A DNA stretch of 44,138 nt from Verrucomicrobiia bacterium (lineage in GTDB: Bacteria > Verrucomicrobiota > Verrucomicrobiia > Limisphaerales > JAYPXF01): positions 1 to 44,138 of the forward strand of contig JADHOF010000004.1 of assembly GCA_016779125.1 (NCBI GenBank). Direction: 5' to 3'. Both the position numbers and the translations under genes were made by a program. Under the pieces are notes generated by a model. The model did no database searches. It was given only the letters and a program-made list of their open reading frames with translations, and was not told where the DNA came from. Shown here in pieces: positions 19,898 through 30,125 of this stretch; the first letter of the stretch is position 1; the number at the start of each line of letters is the position of its first letter.

Positions 19898-21379
19898 ATG
19901 GACGACCGCACCGACAAACGCGAACGCCGCGCCGTCCCTTCCAGAACCGGGGCCGGCTTCAATGTGTTCGTCTCCAGCCTCGCGCTCCTCGCCATCATCG
20001 TGATGGTCAACTACCTCGCCATGCGGCACCCGTGGTCCTTTCCGCTTTCCAAGGACCGCCACGATCCGCTCGCACCGGTCACGCTTCAGATCCTCAAAAC
20101 CATCACGAACGAGGTCAGCGTCGTGATCTACTACGACCCGGAAGCGCCGCTTTTCACCCACGTCGAAACGCTGTTGAAACAGTACCACGACGCCAACCGC
20201 AGGATTCAAATTGAAACAGTGGACTACCTCCGCCGCCCCGGCCGCGCCGAGGAGATCCGCACCCGTTACCGGCTCGATCCCGGCCTGCAGGAAGCGGTCG
20301 TGTTCGCGAACGGCGAGCAGGTGAAAGTCGTCCGCAAGAACGATCTCGCCGATTACAACGTGGACGACGTGGTCGCCGGCAAGACCAAGACCGTGCGCCG
20401 CAAGAATTTCAAGGGCGAGGCCGTGTTCACATCCGCCCTGCTCTCGGTCATTCTGAACGAGCGTCCCATGGTCGCCTTTCTCACCGGCTACGGGGACGAG
20501 CACAGCCCGACCAACATCAACACGGCCTTCGGTTACGGCCGGTTCTCCGAGCTGCTTCGGGATCAAAACGCCAGCATCGGCGCGCTCAACCTGGCAGGCA
20601 CGGAAGAGATCCCGGCAAGCGTGAAGCTCGTCATCGTGGCGGGTGTCGAGCACGAGATCCCCCCCACGCATCAGGCCAAGCTCAACCGCTATCTGGAATC
20701 CGGTGGATGCCTGCTCGCCACTTTCCGCTACGCCCGGCAATGCGGCCTGGAACGGCTGCTCTATCGCTGGGGCGTGGAAGTCCAGGACCGGCAGGTGATC
20801 GATCGATCCCAATCCGACAAACCCAACCTCGTCGTCATCACCGGTGAAAACTACGGAGACCACGAGATTGTCCGACCACTCAGCCGCGCGAACTCCCCGC
20901 TGGGCTTCGCCGCCCCACGTCCCGTGCGCAGCATCATCGGCCAGGCCGCCGCGGACGCTCCGCAGGTGACCATTCTCGCCGCCACCAGCGCCCAGGGTGT
21001 CGCGGTCGCCGACTACCGTCGCGGCCTGCGCTACAACCCCCAGACCGACAAGACCGGCGTCGTGCCACTGGCCGTCGCCATTGAAAAAGGGGGCATCGCG
21101 GGCGTCTCCGGCGGCACCCGCATCGTGGTGGTCGGGGATTCGCACTGTTTCGACAACGAGATGCTCTCGACCTACGCCAACAACGACTTCGCCTGGAACA
21201 CCGTCAGCTGGCTGCTGGACCGGACGCTGCTCGTGGGCATCACCCCCAAGCGCGTGAACGAATTCCAGATCAGCCTCACGGACCGCAATTTCAACCGCCT
21301 GCAATGGGTGTTTCTCGCCGGCATCCCCGGCGGCATCCTGCTGCTGGGCTGGATCGTCTGGCTGCGTCGACAGATCTGA
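19898..21379 (+). CDS. GldG-family ABC transporter auxiliary protein
   Basis: N-terminal TM, DPLAPVTLQILKTITNEVSVVIYYDPEAPLFTHVETLLKQY, VVVGDSHCFDNEML, C-terminal TM; ATG one nt after upstream TGA. Confidence 0.8.
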   Translation: MDDRTDKRERRAVPSRTGAGFNVFVSSLALLAIIVMVNYLAMRHPWSFPLSKDRHDPLAPVTLQILKTITNEVSVVIYYDPEAPLFTHVETLLKQYHDANRRIQIETVDYLRRPGRAEEIRTRYRLDPGLQEAVVFANGEQVKVVRKNDLADYNVDDVVAGKTKTVRRKNFKGEAVFTSALLSVILNERPMVAFLTGYGDEHSPTNINTAFGYGRFSELLRDQNASIGALNLAGTEEIPASVKLVIVAGVEHEIPPTHQAKLNRYLESGGCLLATFRYARQCGLERLLYRWGVEVQDRQVIDRSQSDKPNLVVITGENYGDHEIVRPLSRANSPLGFAAPRPVRSIIGQAAADAPQVTILAATSAQGVAVADYRRGLRYNPQTDKTGVVPLAVAIEKGGIAGVSGGTRIVVVGDSHCFDNEMLSTYANNDFAWNTVSWLLDRTLLVGITPKRVNEFQISLTDRNFNRLQWVFLAGIPGGILLLGWIVWLRRQI

Positions 21380-21395
21380 ACCCGAACCGAACACG

Positions 21396-23207
21396 TTGAA
21401 TCCACGACAGCCAAAACTACTGCTCGCCCTGGCACTGGCCCTGTTCGCGTACATCGCCGTCTACGAGCGCCCCACCCAATCGGATGCCGTCGATCCGCCG
21501 GAAGCAACCCTGCTGCCAGGCGTGAACGCGGCAGCCGTGAACCGGGTGGAATACCAGTCCGGCAATTCCGTTCTCGCCGCCGAACTTCGCAACCACCGCT
21601 GGCGGCTGGTCGCCCCGAAACCCTACCCGGCGAACGAAACCGCCATCCAGGCCCTGCTGCGTTCCTGCGCCGACCTGAAGTCCCGCGTGGCCGTGCCGAC
21701 GGACGAGATCGACAACCTGTCCGACTTCGGCCTGCGCCCACCGAAGGGCAAACTCACCGTCTTTCAAGGCGCAACCCGGCTGGTGTTGTCGATCGGCGCC
21801 GCCACGCCGGCCAACAACGGGCTCTACGTACAGGCCTCTGATTCGGACAGCATCGACGTCATCGACGCAAAGCTGCTCGAACTCCTCCCGACAAACGCCG
21901 CCCTCTGGCGCAGCCCGCATCTGCTCGATCTGGCCGAAGCCCGCTTCGACCGCGTGCGGATCCGCAATCGCAACAATCTGCTCGTCCTCGAGCGGGGCAC
22001 CAACCGCGTCTGGAGCATCCTGCAGCCGCCGCCGCCAAAGCGCGGAGACTCGGCCCGGCTGGAGCAACTGATCGAGGTCTGGAAACAATGGCGCGTCGCG
22101 GGATTCGTCACCGACGATCCCGGCGTTTCGCTGGAAGCCTTCGGACTCGATCGACCCCAATTGGAACTGTCCTTCGCCCAAGGCACGAACGACGTCCTTT
22201 CCGTCCAGTTCGGAAACTCACCCACGAATCTGCCCGGCACGATCTACGCCCGCCTGCCCGCCAGCGGCAACATCGTGCTCGCGACCGATCAATTCATCCC
22301 CATCTTGCGCGAGGGATACTGGACCTTCTGCGACAAGCGCATGATCGATCCGTTGAAGGACGCCGACTTCGATATCGTCGAGGTGCGCGGCCCCGAATCC
22401 TTCACGCTCCAACGACAAACGAACCAGCTCTGGCGTTCCGTTGACACGAACGGGATCGCCGCCGACCCCGCGCTGATGTTCCACTTCCTCACCCAGCTGC
22501 AAGCCGTGGAAGCCGTGGAAATCGCCCGCGAGGTGGTCACCGATTACAGCGAGTACGGCCTCGACAGGCCGGCCCTCTCCTACCAGCTCCACCAGTCCTC
22601 GACCAACGCCGCCGGCCAGATCACGAACCGGCTCGTCGCCGGCATCGATCTGGGCAAGAGCCTCGTGGACCGCACATTCGTCCGCCGTCACGACGAAAAC
22701 GCCGTCTACGTCGTTCCAAGCGGCCGCTTGGCGTCGCTTCCAAAGGCGCTCTACGAAATCCGCAGCCGGATCCTGTGGGCATTCGACACCAACAACGTCG
22801 CGTCGATCACACTCTTCGAGGACGGCCGCACCAACACGTTGACCCGTGCGACAACCCTGAACTGGACGCGCGACACGACCGGCACGCCACAGGCCTTGGA
22901 TCTCGTCGAAAGCGCCGCCGTCGAGGAAGGCCTCACACGCCTTTCCCTCCTGCAGGCCGAGGCGTGGGTCACCCGGGGCGCGCCGCGATTGCCCACCTAC
23001 GACATCACGGCCCGCAGCCGCGGCCTCTCGATCAATCTGAAGGCGCCTGCCGGCCGCCAACACACGCTGCTCTTCGGCCGCATGCCGCGCGGCCGCAACT
23101 GCTACGCCGCCTATCGCGACCTCGTGGACGGGCAGTGGATCGTGTTCGAGTTCGAGCGCCGCCTGTTTGAGGAGTACGTCTACCCCTACTTCTCCGTGAA
23201 GCAATGA
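21396..23207 (+). CDS. DUF4340 domain-containing protein (TTG start)
   Basis: N-terminal TM; repeated units such as FDRVRIRNRNNLLVLERGTNRVWSILQP...AFGLDRPQLELSF. Confidence 0.8.
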   Translation: MNPRQPKLLLALALALFAYIAVYERPTQSDAVDPPEATLLPGVNAAAVNRVEYQSGNSVLAAELRNHRWRLVAPKPYPANETAIQALLRSCADLKSRVAVPTDEIDNLSDFGLRPPKGKLTVFQGATRLVLSIGAATPANNGLYVQASDSDSIDVIDAKLLELLPTNAALWRSPHLLDLAEARFDRVRIRNRNNLLVLERGTNRVWSILQPPPPKRGDSARLEQLIEVWKQWRVAGFVTDDPGVSLEAFGLDRPQLELSFAQGTNDVLSVQFGNSPTNLPGTIYARLPASGNIVLATDQFIPILREGYWTFCDKRMIDPLKDADFDIVEVRGPESFTLQRQTNQLWRSVDTNGIAADPALMFHFLTQLQAVEAVEIAREVVTDYSEYGLDRPALSYQLHQSSTNAAGQITNRLVAGIDLGKSLVDRTFVRRHDENAVYVVPSGRLASLPKALYEIRSRILWAFDTNNVASITLFEDGRTNTLTRATTLNWTRDTTGTPQALDLVESAAVEEGLTRLSLLQAEAWVTRGAPRLPTYDITARSRGLSINLKAPAGRQHTLLFGRMPRGRNCYAAYRDLVDGQWIVFEFERRLFEEYVYPYFSVKQ

Positions 23208-26200
23208 AACGGCCTCCGAAATGGAAGCGCTTCTGGCTTTGTTGCCGGTGGGGCATCCGCGGTTGCCGAATGGTCCTCCTGCTCGTTCTATTGGCGCTGA
23301 TCGCCGGCTTCATCTGGTTCAATCAGATCGGCATGCCGGACTTCGCCAAGACACTCCTTCAGGAAGAGCTGAAACAGCGGGGCATGGACGTCGAATTCCA
23401 GCGCATGTACTGGAAATGGTTCCGGGGAATCATCACGGAAGATTTGATCATCCACCCATCGAAAGGGCGAATCGGCCCCTCGGTGTTCATCCAGTCCGCC
23501 GACCTCGATCTCGATCTGGAGAAGCTCGTGACGGGCGAACTCAGCGTGAAGGCGATCGAACTCTTTCAAGGCTCGGGCCGATGGCTGGTACGGCCCACGA
23601 ACAAGGAGCCGCAAACACTCACCATCGACAAACTCCACACCGACATTCGATTCCTCCCAGACGACCGCTGGGAGCTCACCCGCTTTGACGCGGTGATTCA
23701 GGGAGTCCACATCAACGCCGGCGGCATCATCACCAACGCCTCCTTCGCCCGCACCGAAAGCGCGCGGGTCCACGTCAAACCGAAGGAAAGCAGGCAACGT
23801 CGCCAGGCCATGGAGCAGGCCGAAGGACAGATCCACGCAGCCCTTGAAAAGTTCTCGTCACTGAAGTTCGCAACCGCGCCCAGCCTGAACGTCGAGTTCA
23901 GCGCGGACGCCCGTCTCCGAGGCGAGATCAACGCCAGAATCTCCGGCAACATCGCCACCCTGGACACCCCGCTGGCGACCTGCCGGGGCGTTCGGATCAA
24001 CGGTCACGTCACCCGCGCCGCCGCCACGAACGCGCCCGCCAAGGCCAGCCTCTCGCTCAGCGCCGACTCCCTTTCGTCCGACTCTCTCAAGACACGTGAA
24101 GCGCGCGGCTTCGCCTTTTTCACGCTGACACCGAACGGCGACTGGAGCGCCCTCTGGAACACAGGCCTCAAGGACGTCACCTCAAGGCACGGCAGCGCCG
24201 ACTATATTTCGTTTGAAGGAAACGCCACGCCCGACCCCAGCGCGCCCAGCAATCATCTCGCCACCGTCTCCCTGAAGGCGGGTGCCCTCAACCTCGGCGA
24301 CACCCGCGTCGCAATGCTCAACCTCACCACCTCGCTCGAAGGCAGCCTGAATCGACGCATTTTGGAGAACGTGCAGATCAAGGGTTCCGCCGAAAGCTTC
24401 GTCCATCGCACCCGCAGCGCCGAACGACTCGCGTTCTCGATCAGCGCCCGGACAAACCACACGGTCACCGCGACGAATCTCACCGCCTGGCAGGTTTCCT
24501 CGGAGATCAACGCCAACGGCTTTCTCGAAAGCGATGTCCGGGTCGAGAGCGCCCGCGTCGGCCTGCGTTGGGATCACCCCATGCTCACGATCAGGGACGC
24601 CCGCTTCGAACTCGATCAGGGCGGAATCGGACTGGACGCGACAGCCGACGTAGTCAGCCGGCAACTCGATCTCGACCTCGAAAGCACGGCGGCGCTCGAC
24701 CAAATCGCACCCCTGCTGGGACCGAAAAACGAACGTTACCTCAACCAATATCGCTTTAAAAAACCACCAATCATCCGGGCAAAAGCCTCGCTGCGCCTGC
24801 CCCCGGGCGACCTGAAATCACTGCGTTGGAAAACCGATCTGGAACCCCTGCTGAATGTCGCCGGACGTATCGAGGCCGGTCCCGGCGACTATCGCGGTCT
24901 CGCCTTTGACGCCGCACACACCGACGTGCTGCTGACGAACGGGCTTCTCATCCTGCCCAACCTCCTCGTGAATCGCCCCGAAGGCGACGCGCGCCTCGCC
25001 TACACCAACAACCTCGCCACCCGCGACTACAGCTTCGGCATCGACAGCGGCATCAACCCGTTGAGCCTCGGCCCCTTGCTCGGCGAAGGCGAACGCAAGG
25101 GACTGGAGCTGCTCTCCTTCGACAACGAGATGCCGCATATCTCCGGCACACTGTTCGGCCGCTGGGGCGATCTGGACCGCACCGCCTTCGCCGCGACGGC
25201 CCGGCTCACCAACGTCGCCCTGCGGGGACAACACTTCGACCTCGTGGACACGCGGGCCTCAATGACCAACGGCTTGATCCTGCTGCGGGACACCACGATG
25301 CGACGCCCTGAAGGTCGCCTCGACACACCGCTCGTCCGGATCGACACCGGCGCGGGTCGGGTCCATCTGACGAACGTGGTCAGCACGCTTGACTTCACCG
25401 TCATTCCGGAGGTGATCGGGCCATCGACCGCCCGGGCCGTGCGAGCCTATGAGTTCCCCGAAGCGGCCGAGGTTGTCATCAACGGCAGCGTGGGCACGCA
25501 CCGCGACGCGGAGCGGGATTCCGACCTGCACTTCGATCTGCGGGCAAAGCATTTCCACTGGTTCAAATTCAACCTGCTCGACACCACGGCGCGCCTCGAT
25601 TGGGTCACGAACCGCCTTTCCATCACCAACCTGCGATCCGCGTTTCATGGCGGATCATTGGCCGGCTGGCTCGATTTCGATTTCGATCCCCCGGTCGGCA
25701 ACGACTTCCGCTTTGACCTGACATTCAAGAACGCCGGCATCCAGTCCCTCATCGCCGACCTCGCCAACCCGAAGAACACGCTGGAAGGCCGCCTCGACGG
25801 AAGACTCCGCGTCACCGACGCGAACACCGCCTACTGGGACAGCTGGCAGGGGGACGGACACGCCTCCCTCACCAACGGGCTGCTCTGGCAGATCCCCGTC
25901 TTCGGCCTTTTCTCCCCGGTTCTGAACACCCTCATTCCCGGCCTCGGCGACAGCCGGGCATCGGACGCGCACGGGACCTTCACGATGACCAACAGCCTCA
26001 TTCTCACCCGGGACCTGATCATTCATTCCCCGCCCGCCCGACTCTACTACGTCGGCACCGCCGATTTCGACGCCAACATCGACGCCCGCGTCGAGGCGCG
26101 TCTTTTCAAGAACAAATCACTCGTCGGAAAACTCTTCGACGTCCTCACATCCCCCATCACCAAGATCTTCGAATACAAGGTCGGCGGCACGCTGGGCCAT

Positions 26201-26326
26201 CCCACCAGCCGCCCGATCAACGAACTCCCGAACATCATCCTCGCCCCGTTAAAACCCCTCCAGGTCGTGGGAGAAATCCTCCAAGGCGGCAACAAGCCTC
26301 CGGCTCCGCCCAGGAAGGAGAAGTAG
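23204..26326 (+). CDS. AsmA-like large envelope protein
   Basis: N-terminal TM followed by GMPDFAKTLLQEELKQRGMDVEFQRMYWKWFRGIITEDLII and long beta-rich body with late AsmA-like segment (LEGRLDGRLRVTDANTAYWDSWQGDGHASLTNGLLW); ATGA overlap with upstream gene. Confidence 0.75.
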   Translation: MKRPPKWKRFWLCCRWGIRGCRMVLLLVLLALIAGFIWFNQIGMPDFAKTLLQEELKQRGMDVEFQRMYWKWFRGIITEDLIIHPSKGRIGPSVFIQSADLDLDLEKLVTGELSVKAIELFQGSGRWLVRPTNKEPQTLTIDKLHTDIRFLPDDRWELTRFDAVIQGVHINAGGIITNASFARTESARVHVKPKESRQRRQAMEQAEGQIHAALEKFSSLKFATAPSLNVEFSADARLRGEINARISGNIATLDTPLATCRGVRINGHVTRAAATNAPAKASLSLSADSLSSDSLKTREARGFAFFTLTPNGDWSALWNTGLKDVTSRHGSADYISFEGNATPDPSAPSNHLATVSLKAGALNLGDTRVAMLNLTTSLEGSLNRRILENVQIKGSAESFVHRTRSAERLAFSISARTNHTVTATNLTAWQVSSEINANGFLESDVRVESARVGLRWDHPMLTIRDARFELDQGGIGLDATADVVSRQLDLDLESTAALDQIAPLLGPKNERYLNQYRFKKPPIIRAKASLRLPPGDLKSLRWKTDLEPLLNVAGRIEAGPGDYRGLAFDAAHTDVLLTNGLLILPNLLVNRPEGDARLAYTNNLATRDYSFGIDSGINPLSLGPLLGEGERKGLELLSFDNEMPHISGTLFGRWGDLDRTAFAATARLTNVALRGQHFDLVDTRASMTNGLILLRDTTMRRPEGRLDTPLVRIDTGAGRVHLTNVVSTLDFTVIPEVIGPSTARAVRAYEFPEAAEVVINGSVGTHRDAERDSDLHFDLRAKHFHWFKFNLLDTTARLDWVTNRLSITNLRSAFHGGSLAGWLDFDFDPPVGNDFRFDLTFKNAGIQSLIADLANPKNTLEGRLDGRLRVTDANTAYWDSWQGDGHASLTNGLLWQIPVFGLFSPVLNTLIPGLGDSRASDAHGTFTMTNSLILTRDLIIHSPPARLYYVGTADFDANIDARVEARLFKNKSLVGKLFDVLTSPITKIFEYKVGGTLGHPTSRPINELPNIILAPLKPLQVVGEILQGGNKPPAPPRKEK

Positions 26327-26340
26327 AACCAAAACCCGCG

Positions 26341-27747
26341 TCAGAAGAGCCCGGTGATTGGGCGGCTTTTCTCCAGCAGGTTGAAGGGACGCCCGGTCGC
26401 GTCGGTCGCCTTGAGATCGTCGATCCCCATCGCGTGATAGACGGTGTGGGCGATGCTCTCGGGGCCCATCGCGTGCTCGACCGGATATTCGCCGAATCGA
26501 TCGGTGGCACCGTAGGTTTGGCCACCGCGAATTCCGCCTCCGGCGAGCACGACACTCTGGCAGGCCGTCCAATGATCCCGCCCGGCTCCTTTCCCGCCAC
26601 CGGAACGTGGATCGCCGATCTTTGGCTTGCGACCCATCTCGCTTGTGACCACGACCAAGGTTTCATCCAACAGCCCGCGTTCGTGCAGATCCTCGATCAG
26701 GGCGGAATAGCAACGATCGAAACGGGGCAGCAGATCCTCTTTCAGGCAGTTGAAATTGTCGCCGTGCGTGTCCCACCCCCCGGCGCTGCGGCATTTCTTC
26801 GCCAAGGGGGAGTTGATTCCATCCACCCTCCAGAAAACCGTGATGAAAGGGACACCCGCCTCGGCCAGACGCCGGGCCATCAAAAGGCTCATGCCGTTCA
26901 GATGCTCGCCGTAACGCTCGCGAACACGCCGAGGCTCCTTGCGAAGGTCGAACGCGTCGGCCGTGGAGGCGTTGGCAAGGAGCTCAAAGGCCTTTTGTTG
27001 CTGGGTCGTGTAGTTCCCGATCACGGGATCCGTTTCCGCCATCCGCCGCGCGGTGTTGACGGCTTCAAGCAGCTCTTTGCGTTCCGCCAGCCGGGCGCGG
27101 CCCACGTCTTCCGACAAGGTCAACGACGGGGCCGTGAAATTCAGCGGTTCCTCGTGGGTGCCATAAAGATAGAACGGATCGTGCTCCAACCCGAGCCGGC
27201 CGGCGAACTGCCCGGGCCGCGTGTAAGGCGCCCGGCTCGGCTTGTAGGGCAAGGTGATCACCTGCGGCAGACGGGGATGGCGCGGCAATCTCTGGCCGAC
27301 CACACAAGCCATGTGCGGCGCGTCGGTCGGATAGGGTCGCCGGTTGTTCCCCTCGGTTCGAAAGGTCAGGTCGGGCACGTTCCCGGTCAGATTGTAGTAG
27401 TAGCCAGCGTGATGATCGCCCGTCGCCAATCCAAAATCGGTCACCGATCGCACGATCGCGAGATGCCGGCCCTGCTTCGCCGTCATGGGCAGGTGTTCCG
27501 AAATGTACACACCGGGGGCGCTTGTGCGGATCGGATTAAACGGGCCGCGGTACTCGCGTGGTGCGTCGGGTTTGAGATCCCACATGTCGATATGGGACGC
27601 GCCACCGCAGAGGAAAAAGAGGATGGTCGATCGGGCCCGCTTGGTCGGGAGGGCTATCCCCGTCGCCGGCGACGCCATCACGGAAGAGCCAAAGCGCAAA
27701 CCACCGAGCCCGATGGTGGATGCCCTCAGAAACGCACGCCGATTCAT
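26341..27747 (-). CDS. DUF1501 family protein with Tat signal
   Basis: MNRRAFLRASTIGLGG, ILFFLCGGASHIDMWDLKPDAPREYRGPF, GWDTHGDNFNCL, VVTSEMGRKPKIGD. Confidence 0.9.
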   Translation of the reverse strand: MNRRAFLRASTIGLGGLRFGSSVMASPATGIALPTKRARSTILFFLCGGASHIDMWDLKPDAPREYRGPFNPIRTSAPGVYISEHLPMTAKQGRHLAIVRSVTDFGLATGDHHAGYYYNLTGNVPDLTFRTEGNNRRPYPTDAPHMACVVGQRLPRHPRLPQVITLPYKPSRAPYTRPGQFAGRLGLEHDPFYLYGTHEEPLNFTAPSLTLSEDVGRARLAERKELLEAVNTARRMAETDPVIGNYTTQQQKAFELLANASTADAFDLRKEPRRVRERYGEHLNGMSLLMARRLAEAGVPFITVFWRVDGINSPLAKKCRSAGGWDTHGDNFNCLKEDLLPRFDRCYSALIEDLHERGLLDETLVVVTSEMGRKPKIGDPRSGGGKGAGRDHWTACQSVVLAGGGIRGGQTYGATDRFGEYPVEHAMGPESIAHTVYHAMGIDDLKATDATGRPFNLLEKSRPITGLF

Positions 27748-27815
27748 GCTCCGCACTTTCCCCGCAAATCCTCAAATGCCAAGCGCAATGACGTTCCACC
27801 GGGCGGTTCAAGAAT

Positions 27816-27856
27816 TGCCGAAAACTGCCAGAAACTACCAGCCGCCGCTTGCTGGT
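27816..27856. promoter_or_regulatory. Candidate operator: 10-bp direct repeats plus hairpin/inverted repeat
   Basis: TGCCGAAAAC-TGCCAGAAAC-TACCAG phased at 10 bp, followed by ACCAGC-N8-GCTGGT (27837-27856), between divergent DUF1501 and DeoR-type genes. Confidence 0.3.
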
Positions 27857-27888
27857 AAAACCCGCCCATGCCACGCTGACGAGACATC

Positions 27889-28644
27889 GTGCAAGCGGAA
27901 GAACGCCAAAAAAAGATCTTCGACTACCTCAAGAAGGTGGAGTTCGCCTCTCTTGAAGATCTCTCGACGCAATTGGATGTATCGGTGTCCACCGTCCGGC
28001 GCGACCTGACGATTCTGGAGGGTGGCGGCAAGTTGAGGCGCACCCACGGCGGCGCGCGACTGGCCATTCCCGAATCCGACGAGTTCGCCTTCGCGTCCCG
28101 GGACGTCCATCAGTTCAACGAGAAGGAATCCATCGGACGCGCGGTGGCGAAGCTGATCGGGCCAAATCAGACCGTGATCATGGACGCCGGCTCCACGGTC
28201 TACCACGTCGCGAAGTATCTGGAGCCGATGACACCGCACATCGTCACAAACTCGCTCCCGATCGCCAATCACTACGCCGCCAACCACCAGGTGGAGGTCA
28301 TCGTGTCCGGCGGCGTGATCTATCCGCGGCTGGGCGTGATGGTCGGGCCCCTCGCGATTCACGCGTTTTCGGAAATCAATGCGGATGTCGCCATCATGGG
28401 CGCGGGCGGGATCACATTGACGGGCATCAGCAATTCGCACGTCCTGCTCATCGACATCCAGCTCGCGATGATCAAAGCCGCCCGCAAGGTGATCTTCTGC
28501 ATCGACCACACCAAGATCGGCCGGCACTCGCTCACCCGCCTCTGCGATCTGGACCAGGTCGACACGATCGTCACAGACGCCGCCGCACCACCGGAATTGA
28601 TCGCCCAGATCCGGGCAAAAGGGGTCGAGGTGATCCTCGGCTGA
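27889..28644 (+). CDS. DeoR/GlpR family transcriptional regulator (GTG start)
   Basis: RQKKIFDYLKKVEFASLEDLSTQLDVSVSTVRRDLTILEGGGKLRRTHGGA; DeoR C-terminal sensor domain. Confidence 0.9.
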   Translation: MQAEERQKKIFDYLKKVEFASLEDLSTQLDVSVSTVRRDLTILEGGGKLRRTHGGARLAIPESDEFAFASRDVHQFNEKESIGRAVAKLIGPNQTVIMDAGSTVYHVAKYLEPMTPHIVTNSLPIANHYAANHQVEVIVSGGVIYPRLGVMVGPLAIHAFSEINADVAIMGAGGITLTGISNSHVLLIDIQLAMIKAARKVIFCIDHTKIGRHSLTRLCDLDQVDTIVTDAAAPPELIAQIRAKGVEVILG

Positions 28645-28649
28645 AGAGG

Positions 28650-29282
28650 TCAGGGCTCGACCGCCAGATCGCGCCACGGAACGAGATTGATCAGGTTCGC
28701 CTCGTGTTTGCGGGCGGAAACCTCGACCACCGACAGGCTGGCGTATTCGATATCAAGCCGGCCGAAGTGGGGAAGCGGAATCTCCAGCAGCGCTGAAAGA
28801 AGGGCCCGCACAACGCCGCCGTGACACACCACCGCAACGGTCTTGCCACGGTTGTCTTCAACGATGCGCCGAATCACCGTGCCGGTTCGCTCCCGGAAAG
28901 CCTGCCCGGATTCGGCCCCCTTCACCCGCCCGGCGTCCAGCTCGTCCAGCCAGCCGAACACGTCGATCTGATATTCCTCCGCCACCGCCATCCAGGTCTT
29001 TCCGGTCCATTCACCGAAATCGATTTCCCTCAGGTCCTCCACAATCTCGGCCGTCAATCCCTGCCGTTCCAGAATCGGATCCGCCGTGGCCCGCGCGCGT
29101 TTCATCGGGCTGCAGTAAAGCCGGTCAAAGCGATGGCGTTCGACATACTCCGCGAGCACGCGCGCCTGATGCCGGCCGGTCGCCGAGAGTTCCATGTCGA
29201 TCGTGCCGCCGAAGATGCGATGATAACGCTCGTCCACCTCCCCGTGCCGCATCAGGCACAACCTTGTCACCGGATCACTCAT
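28650..29282 (-). CDS. Histidine phosphatase family protein (GpmB/CobC-like)
   Basis: LCLMRHGEVDERYHRIFGG, YCSPMKRARATA, REIDFGEWTGKTW, VCHGGVVRALL. Confidence 0.88.
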   Translation of the reverse strand: MSDPVTRLCLMRHGEVDERYHRIFGGTIDMELSATGRHQARVLAEYVERHRFDRLYCSPMKRARATADPILERQGLTAEIVEDLREIDFGEWTGKTWMAVAEEYQIDVFGWLDELDAGRVKGAESGQAFRERTGTVIRRIVEDNRGKTVAVVCHGGVVRALLSALLEIPLPHFGRLDIEYASLSVVEVSARKHEANLINLVPWRDLAVEP

Positions 29283-30031
29283 CCCTCCGCCACCGCCGCT
29301 TCCTGAAGTTTCAAAAGCTGCCCGATTCCCGCCTTGCCCAAGGCCAGCATCTCCGTGAGTTGGTCCGGCGTGAAGGTCGCCGTTTCACCCGTGCCCTGCA
29401 CTTCGATGAATTCCCCCGCCCCGGTCATCACCAGATTCATGTCCACCGCCGCCGCCACGTCCTCCACATAGGGCAGATCGCAGCACGCCGCACCGTTGAC
29501 GATGCCGACACTCACGGCGGCGACCGCATTGACGATCGGGTCCTCCTTGATCTTGCCCTCGGACATCAGTTTCGCAATCGCCAGGCGCAGCGCGACAAAC
29601 GCACCCGTGATGGACGCCGTCCGCGTGCCGCCGTCGGCCTGCAACACGTCACAGTCGATCCACACCGTGCGTTGCCCCAGTTTTTTGAGATCGATCGCCG
29701 CCCGCAGTGAACGGCCGATGAGTCGCTGGATCTCCGTCGAACGCCCGTCCACCTTGCCGCGCGTACTGTCGCGTCCCTTTCGCGCCACCGTGGAATACGG
29801 CAGCATCGAATACTCGGCCGTCAACCAGCCACCAGCGACCCGTTGCTCCTTCATCCAGCGCGGCACGTTTTCCTCCATGCACACGCCGCAGATCACGCGG
29901 GTGTCCCCCCATTCAATCAGGGTCGATCCGGTGGCGTTCGGCGCGATGTGGTTCCGGAACCGGACCGGCCGCAATTCACCCGGCGCCCGTCCGTCCGGAC
30001 GCCCGTTCGTTTTTTGAGTCTCTTCCGACAT
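29279..30031 (-). CDS. rph: Ribonuclease PH
   Basis: [87 protein letters not shown]; 4-nt overlap with phosphatase gene. Confidence 0.95.
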   Translation of the reverse strand: MSEETQKTNGRPDGRAPGELRPVRFRNHIAPNATGSTLIEWGDTRVICGVCMEENVPRWMKEQRVAGGWLTAEYSMLPYSTVARKGRDSTRGKVDGRSTEIQRLIGRSLRAAIDLKKLGQRTVWIDCDVLQADGGTRTASITGAFVALRLAIAKLMSEGKIKEDPIVNAVAAVSVGIVNGAACCDLPYVEDVAAAVDMNLVMTGAGEFIEVQGTGETATFTPDQLTEMLALGKAGIGQLLKLQEAAVAEG

Positions 30032-30125
30032 GGCGGCGGAGGCTACGCGCCGCCCACGCCCACCTCAACGAGGAAACGGAATTTTGAGGCTTGGACTTTA
30101 CTCCCCGACAAACAAGCCTTCCGCC

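Noticed and set aside
19802-21454. 550-aa minus-strand ORF opposite the GldG-like gene
   Set aside because: Shadow ORF with low-complexity V/G/D/E composition; the plus strand has a coherent operon.
26434-27858. 474-aa plus-strand ORF opposite DUF1501
   Set aside because: Shadow ORF in GC-rich DNA; the DUF1501 reading on the minus strand is unambiguous.
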